A stretch of 64,000 bases of DNA from Methanocorpusculaceae archaeon UBA425 (GCA_002506085.1 DAWV01000008.1:19628-83627); one strand, 5' to 3'. Counted from the first letter of the stretch, positions 26,143 through 35,443 are shown. The notes: generated from the letters alone by a model not told the origin. Translations and numbers: made by a program.

Positions 26143-27165
26143 ATGGAAACAGAAATTGAAAAGCTGAAACAGCTGAAACAGAACAGAGAAAGGATGAAAG
26201 AGCGTCAGGAGACGACGCTCGTTACCAAGGAAAAGGAAAAGCAGGGTGGAAATGATGCAACGGCAACTGTATGTCCGGAGTGCGGCAGTAAACAGCTTGT
26301 TCATGATTATGAACGTGCGGAGCTTGTCTGTCAGAATTGCGGTCTCGTCTTAGATGACGATTTCATCGACCGCGGGCCTGAATGGCGTGCATTCGATCAT
26401 GATCAGCGGATGAAGAGGTCACGTGTCGGTGCGCCGATGACCTTTACAATCCACGATAAGGGTCTTTCAACCATGATTGACTGGAGAAACCGTGACAGTT
26501 ACGGAAGAGCGATCTCATCCAAAAACCGGGCCCAGTTATACCGTCTGCGGAAGTGGCAGCGCCGTATCAGAGTTTCAAACGCAACCGAGCGTAACCTGGC
26601 ATTTGCTCTTTCCGAACTTGATCGAATGGCATCAGCTCTTGGTCTGCCGAGAAACGTCCGTGAGACAGCAGCAGTTGTTTACCGTGATGCTGTTGACAAG
26701 AACCTGATTCGCGGAAGAAGTATTGAAGGTGTCGCAGCAGCCGCGCTGTATGCAGCATGTCGTCAGTGTAACGTTCCGCGAACCCTTGATGAGATTGCTG
26801 AAGTTTCCCGTGTTTCCAGAAAAGAAATCGGCAGAACATACCGTTTCATTTCCCGTGAACTTGGATTGAAACTCCTTCCGACTTCTCCCGGGGACTATGT
26901 TCCAAGATTCTGTTCCGGTCTCGGTCTGAAAGGTGAGGTCCAGTCACGTGCGATGGAGATTTTGAAACAGGCAGGCGAGCGTGAACTCACGAGCGGGCGC
27001 GGTCCGACTGGTGTAGCGGCGGCAGCCATCTATATCTCATCAATTCTCTCCGGAGAACGCAGAACCCAGCGCGAAGTTGCTGATGTTGCCGGCGTCACGG
27101 AAGTAACTATTCGTAACAGATATAAGGAACTGGCAGAACAGCTGGACATTGAGATTATTTTATAA
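26143..27165 (+). CDS. tfb: Transcription initiation factor TFB
   Basis: The 340-residue factor bridges TBP-bound promoters and RNA polymerase. It has a zinc ribbon (C44, C47, C63, C66), the B-finger region around RSRVGAPMTFTIHDKGLSTM, and two cyclin-like repeats covering the last 200 residues, ending with a helix-turn-helix (VADVAGVTEVTIRNRYKEL). The first 40 residues are an unusually long charged helix rich in Lys, Gln and Glu. Only one tfb is present in the window. Confidence 0.96.
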   Translation: METEIEKLKQLKQNRERMKERQETTLVTKEKEKQGGNDATATVCPECGSKQLVHDYERAELVCQNCGLVLDDDFIDRGPEWRAFDHDQRMKRSRVGAPMTFTIHDKGLSTMIDWRNRDSYGRAISSKNRAQLYRLRKWQRRIRVSNATERNLAFALSELDRMASALGLPRNVRETAAVVYRDAVDKNLIRGRSIEGVAAAALYAACRQCNVPRTLDEIAEVSRVSRKEIGRTYRFISRELGLKLLPTSPGDYVPRFCSGLGLKGEVQSRAMEILKQAGERELTSGRGPTGVAAAAIYISSILSGERRTQREVADVAGVTEVTIRNRYKELAEQLDIEIIL

Positions 27166-27265
27166 TCTCTCAATCTGTTTTCAGATGATAAAATCCACCG
27201 TGAGAATTCCGGTGACAACACAATAGAGTTAAAAGGGAATTTATCCTATATACTAGAGATATTCG

Positions 27266-27337
27266 GGGCTCGTATATCAGGGGTAGATAGCTACGTTCGC
27301 AACGTAGATGCCGCGGGTTCAAATCCCGCCGGGTCCA
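27266..27337 (+). tRNA. tRNA-Ala (CGC)
   Basis: Acceptor strands GGGCTCG and CGGGTCC pair with the G3-U70 wobble that identifies alanine tRNAs. The anticodon arm CTACG/CGTAG holds loop TTCGCAA (anticodon CGC), and the T-arm has loop TTCAAAT in a GCGGG/CCCGC stem. A TATA-like TATCCTATATAC lies about 15-25 bp upstream and a T-run follows. CCA is not encoded. Confidence 0.95.
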
Positions 27338-27481
27338 TTCGTTTTTTTTTTCATAATTCCTTTGTATTATGAATGGTCTGTTTTTTGACAGATTATATCA
27401 TGCAGGGGTTGTTGTTTTTTCCCCCTCCATGATACCATGTTTAATGTTTGTGTACATCTAATAATATTCAACATTCTACCA

Positions 27482-27495
27482 CCGGAGATCTCCGG
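27482..27495 (+). promoter_or_regulatory. Perfect palindrome in the prf1 upstream region
   Basis: CCGGAGATCTCCGG is a 14-bp perfect palindrome 20 bp upstream of the prf1 ATG. The rest of 27338-27481 holds the tRNA-Ala T-run and AT-rich sequence without a gene. It may be an operator or an mRNA hairpin. Confidence 0.4.
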
Positions 27496-27505
27496 GAATA
27501 AGGGT

Positions 27506-27515
27506 TGTATATACA
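27506..27515 (+). promoter_or_regulatory. Palindrome TGTATATACA abutting the prf1 start codon
   Basis: The same 10-bp palindrome found directly before the rps6e ATG ends at the base before the prf1 ATG (27516). Both cases share the 14-mer TGTATATACAATGG. Function unknown. Confidence 0.5.
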
Positions 27516-28802
27516 ATGGCAGAGGAACCATCCCAACATCAAATCGAAAAAGACGAAGCACGAAAGCGATACGAGTTTAAAAAAGCACTGGAACGGTTAG
27601 AAGAAAAAGAGGGGTCCGGAACAGAACTCATCTCTCTTTACATCCCGCCGGACAAGCAGATTTATGACGTAACCGCCCAGCTTCGTGACGAATACGGTCA
27701 GTGTGCGAACATCAAAAGCAAACAGACGAGATCAAATGTGCAGAGTGCGCTCTCCTCGATTCTCGCACGACTGAAATACTATAAATCCCCGCCGGCAAAC
27801 GGTTTGGCTGTATTCTGCGGCGCCATCAATGTTGGCGGAGATAAAACCGATATGGAATCCATCATCATCGAACCGCTGGATGAAATCCATACCTACAGTT
27901 ACCGGTGTAGTTCCAACTTTGAGCTCGAACCTCTGAAAGCGATGCTTGATGATAAATATGTCTACGGACTCTTAGTCATCGACCGTCGTGAGGCTTACTG
28001 GGGTTTCCTTCGTGGAACGCACATTGAACCAATCAACGGAACAAACTCAACGGTCCCCGGTAAACAACGAAAAGGTGGTCAGTCCAGTGTTCGTTTCGAG
28101 AGACTGAGGTTAATCGCCATTCACGATTTCTACAGCAAAGTCGGAGAACGCGCATCTGCCGCCTTCCTTGCCGAGCCAAACTACTTTGAGAAATTCAAGG
28201 GGCTCTTAATCGGCGGTCCGATGCCGACGAAAGAAGAATTTGCCGAAGGAGATTTCCTTCACCACGAAGTCAAAAAGCGGATTATCGGTCTCTTCGACAC
28301 ATCCTATACCAACGAGTTCGGTCTTCGGGAACTTGTGGATAACGCTCAGGAAGCACTTCGCGGCGTTGACATAATGGATGAGAAACATGAGATGGACCGA
28401 TTCTTCAAAGAACTCATCAAGGAGAATGGTGCCGCGGCTTATGGAGAAGAAAGTGTCAGACTTAATCTGGAAGCCGGGGCAGTCGACACGCTCCTTCTCT
28501 CATCAAAACTGAGGAAAGCCCGGCTCACCGTCAGTTGTAGAAACTGTGACTATGAAGAAGTCAAGACCCTGCAGATAGAAGCCGGTAAAAAGTTCAAGGA
28601 TCTGCCGTTTGGTCACTGTCCGAAATGTCAGTCCCCGCTTTTCCTTTCAAAAGAGGCTGATATTATAGATGAACTGACCGAACTTGCCGACTCATCAAGC
28701 ACCAGAGTAGAAATCATTTCCGATGATTTCGAGCAAGGCGGCATGCTCTTTTCCGCATTCGGTGGAATTGCCGCGGTTCTTCGCTACCCTACGGGGATGT
28801 AA
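27516..28802 (+). CDS. prf1: Peptide chain release factor aRF1
   Basis: The 428-residue factor reads all three stop codons and releases the peptide. The stop-reading motif NIKS is at 65-68 and the catalytic GGQ at 187-189. The C-terminal domain that binds aRF3-like partners contains a CxxC pair arrangement (CRNCDY, CPKC). argS starts 1 bp after its stop, so the two form a tight operon. Confidence 0.96.
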   Translation: MAEEPSQHQIEKDEARKRYEFKKALERLEEKEGSGTELISLYIPPDKQIYDVTAQLRDEYGQCANIKSKQTRSNVQSALSSILARLKYYKSPPANGLAVFCGAINVGGDKTDMESIIIEPLDEIHTYSYRCSSNFELEPLKAMLDDKYVYGLLVIDRREAYWGFLRGTHIEPINGTNSTVPGKQRKGGQSSVRFERLRLIAIHDFYSKVGERASAAFLAEPNYFEKFKGLLIGGPMPTKEEFAEGDFLHHEVKKRIIGLFDTSYTNEFGLRELVDNAQEALRGVDIMDEKHEMDRFFKELIKENGAAAYGEESVRLNLEAGAVDTLLLSSKLRKARLTVSCRNCDYEEVKTLQIEAGKKFKDLPFGHCPKCQSPLFLSKEADIIDELTELADSSSTRVEIISDDFEQGGMLFSAFGGIAAVLRYPTGM

Positions 28803-28803
28803 C

Positions 28804-30480
28804 ATGTATCGTGAATATACCCAGAAAACAGCCGACCTGCTTCGTGAAGTTACAGGTCTTGATGATGTAATGATTACCGACGGAGGAGAACACGCAGATC
28901 TTGCCTCAACCGTCTCTTTTGCGCTCGCAAAAATCCAGAAAAAGAACCCTGCGAAAATCGCCGGGGAAATAGTCGCCGCAATCTCGGCGAAACCTGAGGC
29001 AAAAGGAATTGAAGTATCAGCCAAAGGTCCATACATCAACTTCATTTTTGGCGGCGATTATGTTGCCGACTCGGTTCGCGCGGCACGCAGCCCGGATTAC
29101 GGCACGCTCCCGTCCCGAAAAGAGAAAGTCGTCATTGAACACACGAGTGCAAATCCGAACGGACCTCTGCATGTTGGTCATATTAGAAACACCATCATTG
29201 GCGACACTCTTGTTCGTGCATTTCGCAAAGCAGGTTATCCCGTCGAATCATTGTATTACTTAAACGACATGGGTCGTCAGATTGCAATCGTAGCATGGGG
29301 TGTCAAAAACCTTCATTACGACCATATTCCGGGAGAAAAAGGTGATGAATACATCGTCCGTCATTACGTTGAGGCAAACAAAATCGCGAAGGAAAGACCC
29401 GAGATTGAACCCGAGTTTGATGTGCTGATGGAAAAAATCGAGGCAGGTGACCCGGAGACCGTGAAACTGTTCCACGATTCGGTAGAAATCTGTGCGGACG
29501 GTATCAAAGAAACCCTCGCATCGATGAATGTCATCCATGACCAGTTCGTGCGGGAGACCATATTCCTCCGGGACGGTTCGATGCAGGAAGTTCTCGACAG
29601 AATCGCAAAACTTCCGATGGCGCATCACGAAGGTCAGATGATGTATCTCGACCTTTCAGAAGAAGGATTTAGCAACAAATATGTTCTCCGGAGAAGCAAT
29701 GGCACATCTGTTTATGCAGCCCGTGATCTTGCCTTCCATCTCTGGAAAAATAACCGGTGCGACAGAAGCATTGATGTTCTCGGTGCAGATCACAAACTTA
29801 TCGGAGCCCAGCTTCAGACAACTCTGAAACTTATCAACGAACGTCCGCCGGAGATTGTCAACTTCGAGTTTGTCTCGTTACCTGAGGGTTCCATGACGAC
29901 CCGTGGGGGAGTCTTCATTACAGCCGATGCTTTGGTTGCTGAGACTAAGAAGCGGGCAATGGAGGAAGTCACTCTCCGCCGGCCCGAACTAGGAGAAACC
30001 GAGCGGGAAAAAATTGCCTCCGCCGTCGCAATAGGCGCAGTTCGTTATGATATTGTCAAAGTTTCCGCAGAGAAATCCACGGTATTTGACTGGAAGGAAG
30101 CTCTTGATTTCGAACGTCAGAGCGCTCCGTATATCCAGTATGCCCATGCAAGAGCCTGCTCAATTCTCCTGAAGGCAAAAGCAGAAGGCGGATATTTCGA
30201 GTGTTATGAGTATTCAGATCCCTACGAACTTGCCCTTGCAAAACATATCGCACAGTTCCCCTACGTTGTGGAAAAAGTTGTTTCAGAACTCCGTCCGCAT
30301 CTTCTTGCATCGTACGTTCGTGACCTTGCGGATCTTTTCAACACCTTCTACAGGTTTGCCCCGGTTCTGAAAGCAGAAGGGAAAGTCCGGGATGCGCGGC
30401 TGACGCTCGTAGATGCGTGCAGAAACACGCTGTTCCAGGCTCTTGGTGTCTTAGGCATCGAGGCTCTGGAAAGTATGTAA
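28804..30480 (+). CDS. argS: Arginyl-tRNA synthetase
   Basis: The 558-residue class I enzyme charges tRNA-Arg. The HIGH motif is HVGH (123-126) in PNGPLHVGHIRNT, the KMSKS equivalent is SMTTRGG, and the C-terminal DALR anticodon-binding domain ends the protein. I choose 28804 as start since it directly follows prf1 and fits the family N-terminus; the longer frame overlaps prf1 by about 80 bp. Confidence 0.96.
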   Translation: MYREYTQKTADLLREVTGLDDVMITDGGEHADLASTVSFALAKIQKKNPAKIAGEIVAAISAKPEAKGIEVSAKGPYINFIFGGDYVADSVRAARSPDYGTLPSRKEKVVIEHTSANPNGPLHVGHIRNTIIGDTLVRAFRKAGYPVESLYYLNDMGRQIAIVAWGVKNLHYDHIPGEKGDEYIVRHYVEANKIAKERPEIEPEFDVLMEKIEAGDPETVKLFHDSVEICADGIKETLASMNVIHDQFVRETIFLRDGSMQEVLDRIAKLPMAHHEGQMMYLDLSEEGFSNKYVLRRSNGTSVYAARDLAFHLWKNNRCDRSIDVLGADHKLIGAQLQTTLKLINERPPEIVNFEFVSLPEGSMTTRGGVFITADALVAETKKRAMEEVTLRRPELGETEREKIASAVAIGAVRYDIVKVSAEKSTVFDWKEALDFERQSAPYIQYAHARACSILLKAKAEGGYFECYEYSDPYELALAKHIAQFPYVVEKVVSELRPHLLASYVRDLADLFNTFYRFAPVLKAEGKVRDARLTLVDACRNTLFQALGVLGIEALESM

Positions 30481-30553
30481 GCCGGATTTTGACTCTCTCA
30501 CTATTTTTACCTTGATAGAACATATTATATTCTTATCAAAACCAGTTTCTTTC

Positions 30554-30772
30554 ATGCCAACAACCAAAGCAGCCGATGCGGTTTTGCTCCTGGAGCAGCT
30601 TGCCTCAATAATAAAAGAGGGAGACAACGATGTTCGTGAGGTCAGAATTGCAAAACTTTCTGATGCAGTTTCTGCAGCCCACTGTCTCAATATCCCGCAG
30701 AAAAAAGAAGTTACCGGCTTAATCAAAGTTCGTGACTGGCCGAAACTCAAAAAATATCTGGAGGAAATTTAA
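30554..30772 (+). CDS. Small conserved hypothetical protein
   Basis: This 72-residue protein is predicted to be helical, with no cysteine cluster or signal peptide. It starts MPTTKAADAVLLLEQLAS and ends in basic WPKLKKYLEEI. The ATG at 30554 follows a TATA-like ATATTATATTC (30523-30533). It converges on the moeA operon with the two genes overlapping by 4 bp at their ends. Unrecognised. Confidence 0.55.
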   Translation: MPTTKAADAVLLLEQLASIIKEGDNDVREVRIAKLSDAVSAAHCLNIPQKKEVTGLIKVRDWPKLKKYLEEI

Positions 30773-32244
30773 ATCTGGGATGCGAGTTCAAATACTCTTC
30801 TCACTTTTGAATCGGTGATTACCTTTCTTGCGACAAGTTTCAGACTGCCGAGTTTTCCTGTATTCTTATCAGACCCGCAGATGGAGATATCCTCCTCGTT
30901 AGAAACTGATGCAAGATGGCATGCCCCGTTCATAAGAAGTATCAGGGCAGAGATTCCGCTTGCCGGTCCGGCACGGATGCGGATTCCCTCTTTCATACAC
31001 TTTTCGGTGAGCCTGTCAATTGATTCATCATAGACACCGGCAATGAGAATGGTGTGGTCAAGGTCCTCTTTTGGAACCTGTAGAATGGCGTCAACCACCT
31101 CTCCTGCTTCATAGCCTTCCACACCTATCGGAATATGTACAATAATATTACTTCTGACCCCTGTCATCTGAACACTTGCTCCCCGTGAAAGAGGAATTGC
31201 TGTGTAGTGGTCTCCCATACGGGCAGCGGCGTAGAGTCCGAACTCATCCACTCCGCCTTCGGATGAGACCGGGGATCCGAGAACAACAGGAACTGTGTTC
31301 TTTTCGGGTCCGGTCCATCCCCAGCTATCGAGCAGTTCGGAAACGAGGACTCTCAGCACAGTCTGGGCGGCAAGCGGGTATCCCGGGAGTCCGAATACCG
31401 GTTTTTTATTTATTATGCCGAACATTGCAGGTTTTCCCGGTTTCATAGAAATGCCATGGAATAGAACTTCTCCCATCTCGGACAGTACCGATGAGGTAAA
31501 ATCCTTTGTTCCGGCTGATGAACCGGCAGAGATGAGGACAATGTCGCATTCATCAGCGGCCTTTTCCACAGCCCCGTGAATGAGAACCCGGTTGTCTATT
31601 ACCGGCGGATATCTGATGACATCAATGCCGAACTGCCTGAGATATGCCTCCGCCATAATTGTATTGCTTTCAACAACCTGTCCCGGAGCTGGTCGGGTGC
31701 CGGGTGAAATCAGTTCGGTTCCTGTCGGGATTATTCCCGCGCAGATACGTTTCACCCTGACTGAGGTAATGCCGTATGCAGCAATTGCCCCGATATTGAA
31801 CGGGCTTATTTTTACTCCGGCGGGAAGGATGAGCTGACCTTTTTTAATGTCTTCCCCGGGCGGGCGTATATTTGTACCGGGATTGATGCTTTTCCGGATG
31901 ACGATTTCGGTTGTTTTTTCATCCAGAAACCATACATCCTCAACTTTTACCACTGCGTCAAATATATTTTCAACCGGATTTCCTGTATTGAGCCGCTCGA
32001 AGTTAGTAAGAGTAACGGGGGTCTGGTCGCCTGCAGCTGCTGTTTCGCTCGAAACAACAGAAAATCCGTCCATTGCAGATGTTGGGACTTCAGGTACAGA
32101 GTATTCAGCATACAGGGAGTCCGCCAGGATGTGCCCGACAGAATCAGTGAGGGAAAGATGTCTGGAACCAATAACCGGCGGTGTGCTGCGGATTATTTCT
32201 ACTGCTTCTTTCAGGGTGATTTGATTCAGATACCGTTTTACCAT
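30769..32244 (-). CDS. moeA: MoeA-like molybdopterin enzyme with shortened PBP-like C-terminal domain
   Basis: The 491-residue protein has the four MoeA domains over about the first 400 residues (SAMDGFSV, TGTELISPG, SAGSSAGTKDF, FGLPGYPLAAQTV). After it, ILIAGVYDESIDRL begins the substrate-binding-protein-like domain usually fused to one archaeal MoeA, but only about 75 residues remain. The middle of that domain is missing and the tail (GSLKLVARKVI) follows directly. MoeA inserts Mo or W into molybdopterin. Its start overlaps the stop of the upstream moeA by 7 bp. Confidence 0.88.
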   Translation of the reverse strand: MVKRYLNQITLKEAVEIIRSTPPVIGSRHLSLTDSVGHILADSLYAEYSVPEVPTSAMDGFSVVSSETAAAGDQTPVTLTNFERLNTGNPVENIFDAVVKVEDVWFLDEKTTEIVIRKSINPGTNIRPPGEDIKKGQLILPAGVKISPFNIGAIAAYGITSVRVKRICAGIIPTGTELISPGTRPAPGQVVESNTIMAEAYLRQFGIDVIRYPPVIDNRVLIHGAVEKAADECDIVLISAGSSAGTKDFTSSVLSEMGEVLFHGISMKPGKPAMFGIINKKPVFGLPGYPLAAQTVLRVLVSELLDSWGWTGPEKNTVPVVLGSPVSSEGGVDEFGLYAAARMGDHYTAIPLSRGASVQMTGVRSNIIVHIPIGVEGYEAGEVVDAILQVPKEDLDHTILIAGVYDESIDRLTEKCMKEGIRIRAGPASGISALILLMNGACHLASVSNEEDISICGSDKNTGKLGSLKLVARKVITDSKVRRVFELASQI

Positions 32245-33446
32245 AAATATACCTCCACAACATCTCCGCTTTCATATCCGTCGCAGCCAGCAGGAACTCT
32301 GATATATCCGTCGCTTTTAACAAGCGTGTTCAAAAGACCGGATTTCCCAAGAACAGGCTCTGCTTCTCCGCTCGAAAGGAGTTTTACTCTGACGAGATCC
32401 TCTCTTCCTTTTTCTGACGGGAAACTCATCGAAAGATGTGCTTTAATGCTCTGTATTCCCTTTTTTGCGCCGGTCATTTTTAAAAGCAGAGGACCTGCAA
32501 AGAGTGTTGTAATCATATATGTTGATGCCGGGTGGCCCGGGAGACCCAGTACAGGAACGTCATGTATACTGCCAATAATCGTGGGTTTACCCGGGGCAAT
32601 GGACACGCCGTGAACATGGACTTTTCCAAGACGTTCAATTACTCCTGCAGTGACATCCCGCTCATCTTTGGAACTTCCGCCGGATAGAATGACTACATCA
32701 CATTCAGCGGCCGCTTTTGAAAGTACTGGTGTTAACGCATCAGAATCGTCCCGGATGATTCCGTAAAACACGGAGTCTGCTCCGTGTTCGGTCATGAATG
32801 CTCTGATGAGTGTGGTATTTGTATCTCGTATCTGCCCGACCTTTGGTGTTTCTGATGGTAGGATGAGTTCATTTCCGGTTGAAATGATTCCGACCCGCGG
32901 ACGTTTCCGGACGAGAACCGGATCGAATCCGAATGATGCGAGGACCCCTGCGGTTTGAGCCGAGATGATCTGACCGGCTGAAAAAACCCTTTCGCCTTTG
33001 GAAAAATCCTCATTATATTTCAGAACATCAAGTCCCGGATTTACTGCCCCTTTGATTAATAGAATTTCACCTGCAAGTTCGGCATTTTCCTGCATGACAA
33101 CCGAGTCGGCTCCATTCGGCATCACACCGCCTGTCGGGATATATTTTGCCTCTTTCTCGCTGATGGTGCCCGAGTTGTTTTCACCCATGGATATTTTTCC
33201 CACAAGGCGCAGAAGATTTGGTTTTTGTTCGCCTGCTCCAAGTGTGTCCGAGGAGCGGACTGCATACCCGTCTTTTACCGAACGATTAAAACCCGGGATA
33301 TCTGCCGGAGAAGATATTGGTTCTGCAAGAATGCGTCCGCAGGCATTTTCGAGCGGGACATATTCTGCAGGGAGGATTTTTGCAAGAGACAGTAGTGATT
33401 TTTCTGCCTCATCAACAGAAACGAGTTTCAGAAATCTCACGGGCAT
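32238..33446 (-). CDS. moeA: Molybdopterin molybdenumtransferase MoeA
   Basis: The 402-residue protein is the stand-alone MoeA. Visible motifs include SPADIPGFNRSVKDGYAV, STGNELILPSETPKVGQIRD, LSGGSSKDERDVTAG and VLGLPGHPASTYM. It catalyses metal insertion into adenylated molybdopterin, needed by formate dehydrogenase and formylmethanofuran dehydrogenase. The start at 33446 fits the family; a longer frame continues upstream. A TATA-like GGATATATAC near 33474-33483 would give a very short leader. First gene of the two-moeA operon, divergent from fdhC. Confidence 0.92.
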   Translation of the reverse strand: MPVRFLKLVSVDEAEKSLLSLAKILPAEYVPLENACGRILAEPISSPADIPGFNRSVKDGYAVRSSDTLGAGEQKPNLLRLVGKISMGENNSGTISEKEAKYIPTGGVMPNGADSVVMQENAELAGEILLIKGAVNPGLDVLKYNEDFSKGERVFSAGQIISAQTAGVLASFGFDPVLVRKRPRVGIISTGNELILPSETPKVGQIRDTNTTLIRAFMTEHGADSVFYGIIRDDSDALTPVLSKAAAECDVVILSGGSSKDERDVTAGVIERLGKVHVHGVSIAPGKPTIIGSIHDVPVLGLPGHPASTYMITTLFAGPLLLKMTGAKKGIQSIKAHLSMSFPSEKGREDLVRVKLLSSGEAEPVLGKSGLLNTLVKSDGYIRVPAGCDGYESGDVVEVYLW

Positions 33447-33749
33447 CCCTCTAAGGCTATTCTTATTTTTAGTATATATCCACTCTTCATTTCTAATGTG
33501 TGGTTTTTCCAGACTCTTAACGTTAGCGTATGGTAAGCAGAAACAAGAAAATTGCGTGATGGGGAAAATGAGATTTCCATATAAATACAAGGTAAAGACA
33601 AGGCTATGGAACGCCTCTATCAGGGGACAATTTAACTATCTGATAAACATTTTGGTTTTGTCTGTTAATCGGCGCTAAAGTGTTTCTGTATTTTCACGCG
33701 CATTCGATAAAGTTCTGGATGTTTATTTTTTTTAGTTTATTTATAATTA

Positions 33750-33771
33750 TGTAAATTGAATTACATTTACA
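33750..33771. promoter_or_regulatory. Inverted repeat upstream of fdhC, candidate operator
   Basis: TGTAAA (33750-33755) and TTTACA (33766-33771) are perfect arms separated by 10 bp; a second overlapping dyad ATGTAA/TTACAT (33749-33766) has a 6-bp spacer. The site lies about 55-75 bp upstream of the fdhC TATA box. The arms match the hypB palindrome. The remaining 33447-33906 interval holds no gene. Confidence 0.5.
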
Positions 33772-33824
33772 AAAAGTTTTTGGTCCGTTCGGGTTTTATC
33801 ACGATTCTTCATATCAATTGGTAT

Positions 33825-33834
33825 GATTTAAATA
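33825..33834 (+). promoter_or_regulatory. TATA box of fdhC
   Basis: GATTTAAATAG lies about 80 bp upstream of the fdhC start and would give a leader of roughly 45-50 nt. A Shine-Dalgarno GTGAGGTG (33891-33898) precedes the ATG at 33907 by 8 nt. Confidence 0.5.
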
Positions 33835-33906
33835 GAAACTGCTCCAATTTGAAAATAACGCAACTCGGAAGGGGTGTTTCCTGACCGTGTTGTGAGGTGT
33901 TTATTT

Positions 33907-34761
33907 ATGGTCACATTCAGTCCGGCGCAGGTATGCGTCAAAATTGGAACGGCCGGCAAAGGTAAATGCAATCTTCCGGCATTCAATATGCTGGTGCGTG
34001 CGTTTCTTGCAGGTGCGTATATTGCAATGGGTGCTGCCCTTGCAACAGTTGGATCAACTGGTGTCGCAGCTGTCTGGGGTGCAGGTCTCGGACAGTTCGT
34101 AACTGGTGCTCTTTTCCCAGTGGGTTTAGTTCTCGTCGTTTTAACCGGAGCAGAACTCTTTACCGGCGATGCAATGTTCGCCCCGATGTCAGTTCTCCAG
34201 GGTCATATCGGCGTTGGCAAGCTTATTTATCTCTGGGTTGTTGTCTACATCGGTAACCTTATTGGATCTGTCTTCATGGCATTCCTTGTCACCTATGGCC
34301 CGTACACTGCATGGGACGCAGCTGGTGTTGCAACCGTAACCGCATTCGGTACCCGTGCAATCGCGATCGGAGCTGCCAAAGTATCCTACACTGGAGCAAT
34401 GGGTATTCTCTCCGTCTTCTTCAAAGGTATCCTTTGTAACTGGCTTGTTTGTCTTGCTATCTTCCTTGCCCTTGCAGCTGATGACGTCATCTCCAAGATC
34501 TTTGCAATCTGGTTCCCGATTATGGCCTTCGTTGCCTCAGGCTTTGAACACTGTGTTGCAAACATGTATTTCATCCCGGCAGCAATCCTGACAAATGGAT
34601 TCACTGGAAACACAGTACAAAATCTGAACTGGGTCGGTATGTGGACGAACAACATCATCTGGTCTACCCTTGGTAACATCGTTGGTGCTGTCATCTTTAT
34701 GGCAATCATCTACTACTACTGCTACAAATCAGAAATCTGTGCACTCTGTGAAGCAAAATAA
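33907..34761 (+). CDS. fdhC: Formate channel FdhC (FNT family)
   Basis: The 284-residue protein has six membrane helices with the FNT pattern: FNMLVRAFLAGAYIAMGA, LTGAELFTGDAMF and KGILCNWLVCLAIFLA with a later GFEHCVANMYFIP. It passes formate across the membrane. No formate dehydrogenase genes are adjacent in the window. I start at 33907, after a clear Shine-Dalgarno; the longer frame begins with a GTG at 33874. Strong codon bias suggests high expression. A hairpin terminator follows. Confidence 0.95.
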   Translation: MVTFSPAQVCVKIGTAGKGKCNLPAFNMLVRAFLAGAYIAMGAALATVGSTGVAAVWGAGLGQFVTGALFPVGLVLVVLTGAELFTGDAMFAPMSVLQGHIGVGKLIYLWVVVYIGNLIGSVFMAFLVTYGPYTAWDAAGVATVTAFGTRAIAIGAAKVSYTGAMGILSVFFKGILCNWLVCLAIFLALAADDVISKIFAIWFPIMAFVASGFEHCVANMYFIPAAILTNGFTGNTVQNLNWVGMWTNNIIWSTLGNIVGAVIFMAIIYYYCYKSEICALCEAK

Positions 34762-34812
34762 GATAAGCCCGGCGTAATTCTTACGCCCCTTATCTAAACC
34801 ATCTCTTTTTTT
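34761..34812 (+). terminator. Hairpin and T-run after fdhC
   Basis: Two nested stems, AGATAAG/CTTATCT (34761-34767 with 34789-34795) and GGCGTAA/TTACGCC (34771-34777 with 34781-34787), form a long hairpin. Seven Ts follow at 34806-34812. This looks like an intrinsic terminator. Confidence 0.75.
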
Positions 34813-34879
34813 CTCTATTGCAAGACATGCATATATTTAACCTAAGAAATATCACTATCACTAAAGACCGGTGTCTCAC

Positions 34880-35443
34880 ATGAAAATAAAAGGCGTAAAA
34901 ATCAGCTTGGCCCCCATGCACTATGTTGTTGTTATATTTTTCCTTGCACTCTTTGTCTGGTCGTTTTTCGCAACTGGTGACAGTATGTTCCTCTACTGGG
35001 GTATTCCGCTATCTCTGTGTTTGTTTGTAATCCCTCTGATAAACAGTTACAGTGTTGGAAGACAGTATCTCAACCTTCTTCCAGAATACGAAGCTGAAGC
35101 AAAACTCTGCAGGATAAAACAGATCGGTCGTGTAATGGAGGGGAAGCCTGTTCGTATTGAAGGTGTTGTTCAGGGTGTGAAGGGTAAGTTCATCAACCGC
35201 CCGGGCTATAAAATCTTTGACGGATCGGGAGCTGTCGTTGCCCAGCGTTCAACTCCTCTTGATATTGATATTCGCGTAGGAGATAACATTGAGGTTGTTG
35301 GTATGATTGTCAAACGGTTTGCCTTCGCAGGAGACTACGTTGTCCATGCCATTGGTGTGAAAAAAATCGACAAGTTGACCCCGCTCGAGATGGATGAGGC
35401 TCTCGTCTCTTCTGATTCGGTCAAAATCAAAAAATACAATTAA
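34880..35443 (+). CDS. Membrane protein with OB-fold-like domain
   Basis: The 187-residue protein has two hydrophobic helices (about residues 14-33 and 37-55) followed by a soluble domain of about 110 residues with repeated beta strands (KPVRIEGVVQGVKGKF, GDNIEVVGMIVKRF) that looks like an OB-fold. Function is unknown. An in-frame GTG at 34871 is an alternative start. It stands alone between the fdhC terminator and the glutaredoxin fusion. Confidence 0.65.
   Translation: MKIKGVKISLAPMHYVVVIFFLALFVWSFFATGDSMFLYWGIPLSLCLFVIPLINSYSVGRQYLNLLPEYEAEAKLCRIKQIGRVMEGKPVRIEGVVQGVKGKFINRPGYKIFDGSGAVVAQRSTPLDIDIRVGDNIEVVGMIVKRFAFAGDYVVHAIGVKKIDKLTPLEMDEALVSSDSVKIKKYN

Noticed and set aside
34871..34880. 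GTG start for the OB-fold membrane protein
   Set aside because: It adds only three residues and the ATG at 34880 has an equally placed upstream purine-rich sequence.
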